Source: Jacaranda mimosifolia
Taxonomy: Eukaryota > Streptophyta > Magnoliopsida > Lamiales > Bignoniaceae
Length of the DNA: 64,000 nt
Assembly (NCBI GenBank): GCA_018894105.1
Contig: CM032117.1
Span: 29,926,501 to 29,990,500, forward strand
Direction: 5' to 3'
Positions 57,915 through 64,000 of this stretch are shown piece by piece. Under the pieces are notes generated by a model. That model was not told where the DNA came from. It made no database searches and was given only the letters and a program-made list of their open reading frames with translations. A program made the translations under genes and the position numbers. How positions within the stretch are numbered: the stretch's first letter is position 1; each line of letters begins with the position of its first letter.

Positions 57915-58782
57915 TTATGTTCCTGAGTTACCACCGCACTTGGCTGCTTCTGAGTTGCTCATTGTCATAAATGATCCTCCACAACCACACTGCCCCCTTA
58001 GAATTTGGATTGATGAAAAGAAACTCAGATCTGCATAGCAGTAAAAAGTTGTTGATGTCAGAATATTAGACATTTTAACTGTTACTTCAACAACTGTCAG
58101 ATTCGGAAGAACCCCCAAAAGTTTTATTACCTGAAACCATTCTAGAAATATAACCTGAAAGTAACTCCAGTCTTTGCAAATGACGTGAAACTATATACCA
58201 TCCATATTATGTCTTTGGTTAATTTAGAGAAAGAAGAGGGGCAAAAAAGGGGAGAGATGAAAATTTGAAGAATAGTATGATTCTTTTTCCATTATTTGGA
58301 CTAAAAGCGAAGATATATAAAGTAGGAAAGAATTATTAGAAAAATAATTCCTTCCAAATTATCAACCTTCAACTCAAATACTCGTGGGTTCGAGGTAAAA
58401 TAAGTTTCCTCAATATTTCTCTGTTGCCCACAAATTTCTCTCCCCACTAGGAAATCAAACAACCAGAAAGAGAAAATATTCAGCTACTTTTTTCCCCTTA
58501 ATTCATTTCCTCCATGAATTATATGGAAGGTAATATGATCTCTAGGGAAAATGATTGTAGCGCAATAGTTTTTTAAAACAAAACTAAAGGAGCTATAACA
58601 AATGAGCACGCTTTTAATTCAGATTCATCTGCAAAAGGAAGTGGAAAACTGTAAAATACCTCAGTTTGTGATCAACAAAATCCATCTTAGTTCCTAGCTA
58701 CGACATGCATTAAGGCCTTTGGGTCAACCAGTATCTTCACACCTTTGTTCTCAACCAATTCATCAAACTTTCCTTTTTTCAT
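57915..58782 (-). pseudogene. IscA-like 1 (mitochondrial iron-sulfur assembly) partial pseudogene
   Basis: Two exons on minus, 58782-58660 and 58030-57915, with proper AG acceptors and a GTATTT donor. They encode GKFDELVENKGVKILVDPKA and LMHVV, then MDFVDHKL, then SEFLFINPNSKG, then QCGCGGSFMTMSNSEAAK, the C-terminal half of plant IscA-like 1. The paired cysteines of QCGCG that bind iron or the cluster are present. One-base insertions near 58690 and in the G run at 57991-57995 break the frame, and no N-terminal exons were found upstream. Retention of an intron argues for a duplicated rather than a retroposed copy. The frameshifts could in principle be assembly errors. Confidence 0.85.
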
Positions 58783-59707
58783 CTGTGAATAAAAGAAAAT
58801 AACTCCATATAAAATGATCAACAAGAAAAGAAAAAAACTCATGGTGGACTTAAGAGCAATTTAGGTCTACAATTGGGTAAATTCTTCTTTCCTTGAACTC
58901 CAACTCACTCCCTCCATTTTAGATAAAAGTCCATCTTCTTTTCCCCAATTTTAGATAAAATACATACCAATCTCTCCATATACACTGTTAATGCTTTATT
59001 TTGAGTTTTGAATCCAACAAAAGAGAATAAGTTGAAATCTATTGATGAAGTAAAATTTGATACGCCTTTAGAATGTATGAAGGACTTCACCTAAGTGAAT
59101 ACAAGGATTGGTCTCACTCCTTGTAAAAGTTGGAATAAGTATTTATATAAATCTAGGATGGAGCACATGACCATGCATGCATATGTATACGTGATTGAAT
59201 TTCTCTTTAGACTTCTAAAAGACGAATTGGTTCCAGTGTGCAATGTGGCGGACATGTAGAATATATCTTGTTTTAACCCTCGACATTGAGAGGGAGAACT
59301 TCTATACATATGTACACTTTTATAGATGACTTCACTTGGCAGTTGACATGATACATGTGCACTTGCATCGATCCATGGATTAAAGATTAAATTTTTTCTA
59401 GGTTGAACTTTTGAATTTTTTGAGCACCTTATTTTGAGTTGCTATGTATTTCAAGAAAAAATTTCTGAGAAGGAATCTTTTCCAAAAATTGTATTCTAAA
59501 CCTATATTTTGCTAGATAGGTGCTTCTTCAGGAAAATACATTTTCAAAAGGTTGCAACTACCATTAACAAGTCATAATTCCAAATATCACACTGCGAGGA
59601 AAAGTAAGGTGCGCACGAATTGAGTTTGTATACGTTTTGTTGCACCTTTTGGAATCATGTGATGTTTGGAGTACATTAAGCTAGCTTGTTTAATTTGTTC
59701 AATGGTT
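58783..59707. other. Spacer, no gene recognised
   Basis: This is where N-terminal exons of the IscA gene would be expected, but none was recognised. A CTCCCTCC string at 58907 resembles a Stowaway end without a convincing partner. Confidence 0.5.
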
Positions 59708-59711
59708 GCAA

Positions 59712-59715
<4 letters not shown>

Positions 59716-59743
<28 letters not shown>
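59716..59743 (-). repeat. Poly(A) tract (T run on plus) 3' of serine acetyltransferase
   Basis: 28 consecutive T on plus. The longest homopolymer in the window. Confidence 0.95.
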
Positions 59744-59894
59744 GTGATAACTCACAACAGATTATTATTACACATTATTAACCAAAAGATTAAAGTGCTA
59801 CGGCTCCTCAGAGCCAGCTCCGCTGCTAATCCATGGAAACAACACACACAACAACATAATTATTGTTAAGCTGTAAAACGCCAGATTGAAGACA

Positions 59895-60776
59895 TCATAT
59901 TACATAATCCGACCATTCAAATACAAAAGAATTCTGATCCATAGACTCCCCAGGAACATCATCATGCTTTCTTGACTGCTCTTTCCCTCCAACCAATCTT
60001 GCTGGGCTCCCCACAGCTGTCGTTCTTGGAGGCACGTCTATCAAAACAACCGACCCTGCACCAATCTTGGCCCCCTCCCCAATCTTCACATTCCCCAGTA
60101 TTGTTGCGCTTGCGCCAGCACCAATCAAAACTCCATCGCCAATCTTGGGGTGTCGGTCACCACCTGACTTGTCAGTTCCATCTAATGTGACATGATGGAG
60201 AATGGAAACATTGTTTCCAATTACAGTAGTCTCGCCAACCACAGCTCCAGTTGCATGATCAAAAAGGATGCCTCTGCCAATTTTGGCAGCCGGGTGGATA
60301 TCAACTGCAAAGACATCTGAGATTCGCGATTGAAGTGCTAGTGCCAAAGGCCTCCTAGATTGAGTCCAGAGCTTATGAGCCACTCTGGAAGCCTGGCAGG
60401 CGAGAAATCCCTTATAATTCAAAAGGCAGTGGGAGAAGGAAACGCAGGGGGGATCACGATAACGGGCGGCGCGTAGGTCGGCAACGGTGGCGGAGCGGAG
60501 AGTGGGATCAGTGGAGAAGATGATGAGGAAGAGATCATAGAGTAGCGTGGACAGCAGCGTAGAGGAGCAGAGCTTGTTGCCGAGGTGGAAGGAGAGCGAG
60601 CGCTCCAAGGAAGTGTGAGAGAGGATGCTGGAGTTCAGATAACTCGCCAGAGCCGGTTCGGCTTCGGCGTCTCTCCGAGCCTCCGCTTTGATTTGGGCCC
60701 ACACCCACTTCTCCTCCTCCTCCGATCCTGGCGGCGGAGGTAGCGGTGAGGGGTGGTGGAATTCTCCCGCTGGCAT
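59895..60776 (-). CDS. SAT: Serine O-acetyltransferase (SERAT1;1-like), single exon
   Basis: Acetylates serine from acetyl-CoA to O-acetylserine, the carbon skeleton for cysteine; it acts in the cysteine synthase complex with O-acetylserine thiol-lyase. The start MPAGEFHHPS matches the family; an upstream in-frame Met at 60854 would add 26 residues (MCFFRKRYFRKVA...) and make 319 aa. Residues 24-150 form the helical SATase N-terminal domain (AQIKAEARRDAEAEP). The left-handed beta-helix follows (DIHPAAKIGRGI, DHATGAVVGE), with the catalytic pair Asp159 and His174. The C-terminus ends in Ile (WSDYVI), the tail that docks in the partner enzyme. Odd points: the conserved LGGTGK loop reads LDGTDK (Asp199, Asp202), and two residues (SA, 223-224) are inserted in a hexapeptide turn. 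Intronless, as known for this subgroup, but see the poly(A) tract. Activity is uncertain. Confidence 0.9.
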   Translation of the reverse strand: MPAGEFHHPSPLPPPPGSEEEEKWVWAQIKAEARRDAEAEPALASYLNSSILSHTSLERSLSFHLGNKLCSSTLLSTLLYDLFLIIFSTDPTLRSATVADLRAARYRDPPCVSFSHCLLNYKGFLACQASRVAHKLWTQSRRPLALALQSRISDVFAVDIHPAAKIGRGILFDHATGAVVGETTVIGNNVSILHHVTLDGTDKSGGDRHPKIGDGVLIGAGASATILGNVKIGEGAKIGAGSVVLIDVPPRTTAVGSPARLVGGKEQSRKHDDVPGESMDQNSFVFEWSDYVI

Positions 60777-60914
60777 TGGTGGTGAGGTATTTGGTTTCTG
60801 TCTGTTGTCAATGTTTGCTACCTTACGGAAGTATCTTTTCCTGAAGAAGCACATTCAGTCAAAAATAATTCTGGAAAATAGTTCCTGAAAAACCAAACAA
60901 CTCACAACTCTTTT

Positions 60915-62470
60915 AAAAATAGAAACACATAAAATTAAAGCTTTTGGCCATTGAAAGGATTTCAGTCTCTCACGTTTTACAAGTAACAAACTGCTCCGAT
61001 ATTTCAAATACAAGGAAGAGTCTTCCAAATTAAACTTTCATATATTGCATGTATTTTATAATATAGACAAAATCAATGGGGGCCAAGGCTTAAAGTTTAA
61101 ACCAAGCTTACCCATATCCATGCCACTGCACGCATGAATTTGCTATAATTTTCAAGAATTTCATAGAAAAAATTTAAGCCCATTTATGTTCCTCTTCTCC
61201 ATCCCAAAAAGTAATTCCATCTTCCTTGTGTTCACTTAGGTCAAATCCTTTCATACCATCTAGGCAATCAAAATTTTACTTCATCAAGAGATTCAAACTC
61301 ATCTCTCAATATATTAGACCGTAAGAAATATTTACATTAAACTAGTGTCATGCTACTTTTGTATCCATAGCTTGTTATCGCCCTTTAAATCTTTTAGATA
61401 GTGGTAGTACTAGGAAAAATGTTGTGTTCCTAATATTGGTGACTTATGGGAAAGGTCTTAAATCTATTCTCTGAATCTAATGCACTTCACTAGAATAACT
61501 CTGTAACCATCATACATGAACCAAAATCTAGGAAGCTTCTTCATTTTCTTTTTCTTTTTTTTTTTAATTATTATTTTTGTTCAATTATTTTTGCAATGAG
61601 AGCTACACGAAAGCTTCAGTCTTCGCTTTTTTTTCTTACTGTTGTTAAGATCGCCATATTATGATAGTGAATTGTGAAAACTGTTTCTGGCAAAACTTCT
61701 GTTAGGTGCCAAATAAATTCTAGCTGCTCACATATTAATATATTTACAATCAATAAAGATTAAATAGGACAGCCAGCCCATGGCTTCTATAATTGAGGCA
61801 ACGTATGAGTACCATTCTTGGTCAAGGTTATGACTTAGAAGCATCCTAATGCAGACATTGCTTGTGTTTCATGAAACCTGATATTTTGTTGAAGAGGGAC
61901 AATAAACACATACTTAAGGTGCAAGCTACGGTAGCACAAAAGAAAGAGCATAAACAGAACATGGGCAAAGATGCAAACTTATGTCCTTTATGCACCATGG
62001 AGCAATAGAGCTATCCTGGCTAGAATTAGTGGAGTACCAAAACCAAACTCGTGAGAAATTGACAAAAAACACTTTGCAAGAGATGAAAAAGTAATCTTCC
62101 TTCAAATACAAAGTTTGTGGATAATCTAAACATGCAAGATAGTGAGAATGTGAAAAACATTTTTTCTAGAGTTTCTATAGTTGTAAAGTGCATTTAAACG
62201 AACTCATGAGACCACTAGAAGCCCATTGATAAGTAGATTTTTGAACCAAATCATTGAGTGAGCCTTTCAAGCAAAGGTGAAGGTTGCAAGGTTACAAAAA
62301 ACAAAGAGGAGATTGATATCAAGAAAGAACAACGGAATTTCAAAGAAGTCAGGAGGAAATAGTGTTGCAGAAATCAAACCTTCCAAGGAAGCTAATGCAT
62401 AATAAGTGGTAATTTCAATCAAAGAAATGGTACCAAAAATTCAAACTATGTTAGTGAATATGTAGAAGAA
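60915..62470. other. Spacer, no gene recognised
   Basis: AT-rich sequence upstream of the acetyltransferase unit. Frames are short and show no domain; a T-rich run lies at 61545-61565. Nothing else was recognised. Confidence 0.5.
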
Positions 62471-64000
62471 TGTTGGAATAGTGTCCGCAGCCAATTGGAT
62501 TGGCATGTAAACTATTGCACTTGTGATACAATCTTGATTGAATGGTATTCATATAAAATGGCCATGTTCATCTCATGCTTATTTTACTTCACTAGCATTT
62601 GGTGGATGCCTCTAAATCACACAAGACTATGGGACTTGGTTGCAAATTGGGCGTTGATCATGAAATAAGTCTCTACAGTCGTGATTTTAAATATTCCAAG
62701 TCGTAGAATCTTATAGATGGGGCATTTAAAATTCGGATTGACTTGCACTAACGATGCATAAATCCAAAAAGTTGGATATTATTCCATTTCATGAGCAATC
62801 CATGTTAGACATGGATGCATGTTAGTGGGTGATTGTTGGAGAATAAGTTCACTGAAGACCCGCTTGGAGAATCCACTAAATAGCTAGAGTGGAAAGTCGG
62901 TGGTGGCAAGTTCTCCAACTTACGCTAGTGCATATAATTAGTCCTTTGACTTGAAGATCCATGGTAACCTTGCGTTTAGGTTCTCATGTTTTGACTCTCA
63001 TCGACCACGTAGCGGGTCATCTGGGTTGGGATTGAGTATGAGCTACTTAGACATAGAGGTTTGTGAGATCTAAGATGGGATCCATCTCTTCGTTGTTGTG
63101 AAGGATGAGTGCATCTTCAATGTATTCTATAACGATCAATTCTAAGAAATCATTGCGCAAAGTAGTATGACATTTGAAAAAGGAGTTTTCCAAAGATGAG
63201 GTCATAAAGAGGAATTGAATATTGGAATTAGAAATATATTTATCGAGGCTATTGAGGAGTTGACAAATATCTTGCCCTAGACCCCTTTCGAGAGATGAGA
63301 GATGGAAGAACTGTATTTGCATGGTAAGCTAGAAGGGCTCATCGAGACATATTCACTCATCCAATTATTTGGGCTCCATAGGCTTGTTGCTAGACATCAA
63401 CCCTGGAGATTAGGTACTTTTCGATGAATGAAGATTAATTGAAAGAGTTATTAATTTAAAGGAGTTTAAACTAATGTGAATATTTTAATATTCAAAATAT
63501 CACAATGAGTTGTGAGCCCATGTCCAATGAATGGATGAACCGACTAGGTCACACACAAAAGCCTAAAGGAAGTTCTTACTTGATGGGAGGAATTTTCTAA
63601 TGAGTTAGAAAATTCTTTCTAGGCGTTTTTGGAGAAAATCGATTAACTAAATATTTGGTCATCTTAGCTTGATTAATTAATTGTTAAATTAATCAAAATA
63701 ATTTAAGGAGTTAAATTAAACCAATTAAATTAAGGAGTTAATTTAATTGGTGCCATGTGGCTATTAACTAGTCAAGTTAACTTAAAGAGTTAACGCATAT
63801 TAACTTAAAAAGTTAAGCTAATTTACTTAGGGGGTTAAGTTAAACTAATTAATTAAATTAAAGAGTTAACACATATAACTTAAAGAGTTAAGTTAATTGA
63901 CTTAAAGAGTTAAGTCATACACACATTCGATTCCCCTTTTGCCTCCAAAAGTGTAATATTTTATGTGTTGAAGATTCACACTCTCCAAACTCTCTCCTTC
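62471..64000 (+). mobile_element. Copia-family LTR running off the right edge
   Basis: Starts TGTTGGAATAGTG and is colinear with LTR-B (9248-10985) up to the window end, which corresponds to about 10,910 in LTR-B. It includes CCATGGTAACCTTG-type and AATATCTTGCCCTAG blocks. Whether it is a solo LTR or a full element cannot be told. Confidence 0.9.

Larger units (their letters stand above)
59708..60914 (-). mobile_element. Probable retrocopy unit containing the serine acetyltransferase
   Basis: On minus, a 28-nt A run (59743-59716) ends the transcript-like unit 150 bp after the stop codon. Immediately beyond it is AAAAGAGGTTGCAA. A similar AAAAGAGTTGTGAG lies upstream of the leader (60914-60901), preceded by TTTTT, giving a TT/AAAA target as used by L1 endonuclease. 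Together these suggest L1-mediated retroposition of a processed mRNA. The direct repeats are short and imperfect (one indel, two changes), so this is inference. Confidence 0.55.

Noticed and set aside
58903..59156. Stowaway-like MITE (CTCCCTCC at 58907, GGATGGAG near 59148)
   Set aside because: The ends match over too few bases, and the TA target duplication is absent on both sides.

Overview
This is nuclear DNA of a flowering plant. The evidence is genes with GT-AG introns, AT-rich spacers, and several families of Copia, Gypsy, LINE, hAT and Mutator-like (MULE) elements. Nothing fixes the species; a woody dicot or magnoliid would fit. Only two host genes look complete: a five-exon 4'-phosphopantetheinyl transferase (minus, 1335-6708) and a single-exon serine O-acetyltransferase (minus, 59895-60776). 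A third host-derived locus, a mitochondrial IscA-like iron-sulfur assembly gene (57915-58782), is partial and frameshifted.

From 6.9 to 41 kb the window is a stack of nested transposons. MULE-1 (6877-30846, 10-bp target duplication) begins 168 bp upstream of the phosphopantetheinyl transferase start codon. It carried a MURA transposase on the plus strand and a Ulp1-type protease gene on the minus strand, both now decayed. Its transposase is split by a plus-strand LTR. That LTR is split by an 11.9-kb Copia element on the minus strand, and the Copia element is split by two hAT-like MITEs. MULE-1 is followed by a second Copia element of the same family (31033-37268, 5-bp target duplication GAAAG) that has lost gag-pol. 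It sits only about 9 bp inside the left terminal repeat of a third, internally deleted MULE (MULE-3). A further LTR of this family runs off the right edge (62471-64000).

From 41.8 to 45.5 kb is a decayed Gypsy-like element with a gag relic and a long 30-bp minisatellite. An AT-rich, microsatellite-rich spacer follows. MULE-2 (49347-55414) is a compact 6.1-kb element with 151-bp terminal inverted repeats and a perfect 9-bp target duplication. It holds a multi-domain MURA transposase (two frameshifts) and, on the opposite strand, a small GRF-zinc-finger protein with a C-terminal membrane segment. A 743-bp non-autonomous MULE with 236-bp inverted repeats is inserted in the transposase, and it too carries a GRF-zinc-finger relic.

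At 55.8-57.6 kb lies a 5'-truncated LINE with a 20-bp target duplication, a zf-RVT region and an RNase H domain. The serine acetyltransferase reading frame is followed by a 28-nt poly(A) tract (minus strand), with TT/AAAA-type direct repeats at both ends, so it is probably a retrocopy. Its glycine loop has two Gly-to-Asp changes and a two-residue insertion. The likely biology is that of a host-gene-poor region shaped by successive transposition, with two elements (MULE-1 and the retrocopy event) directly affecting host genes.
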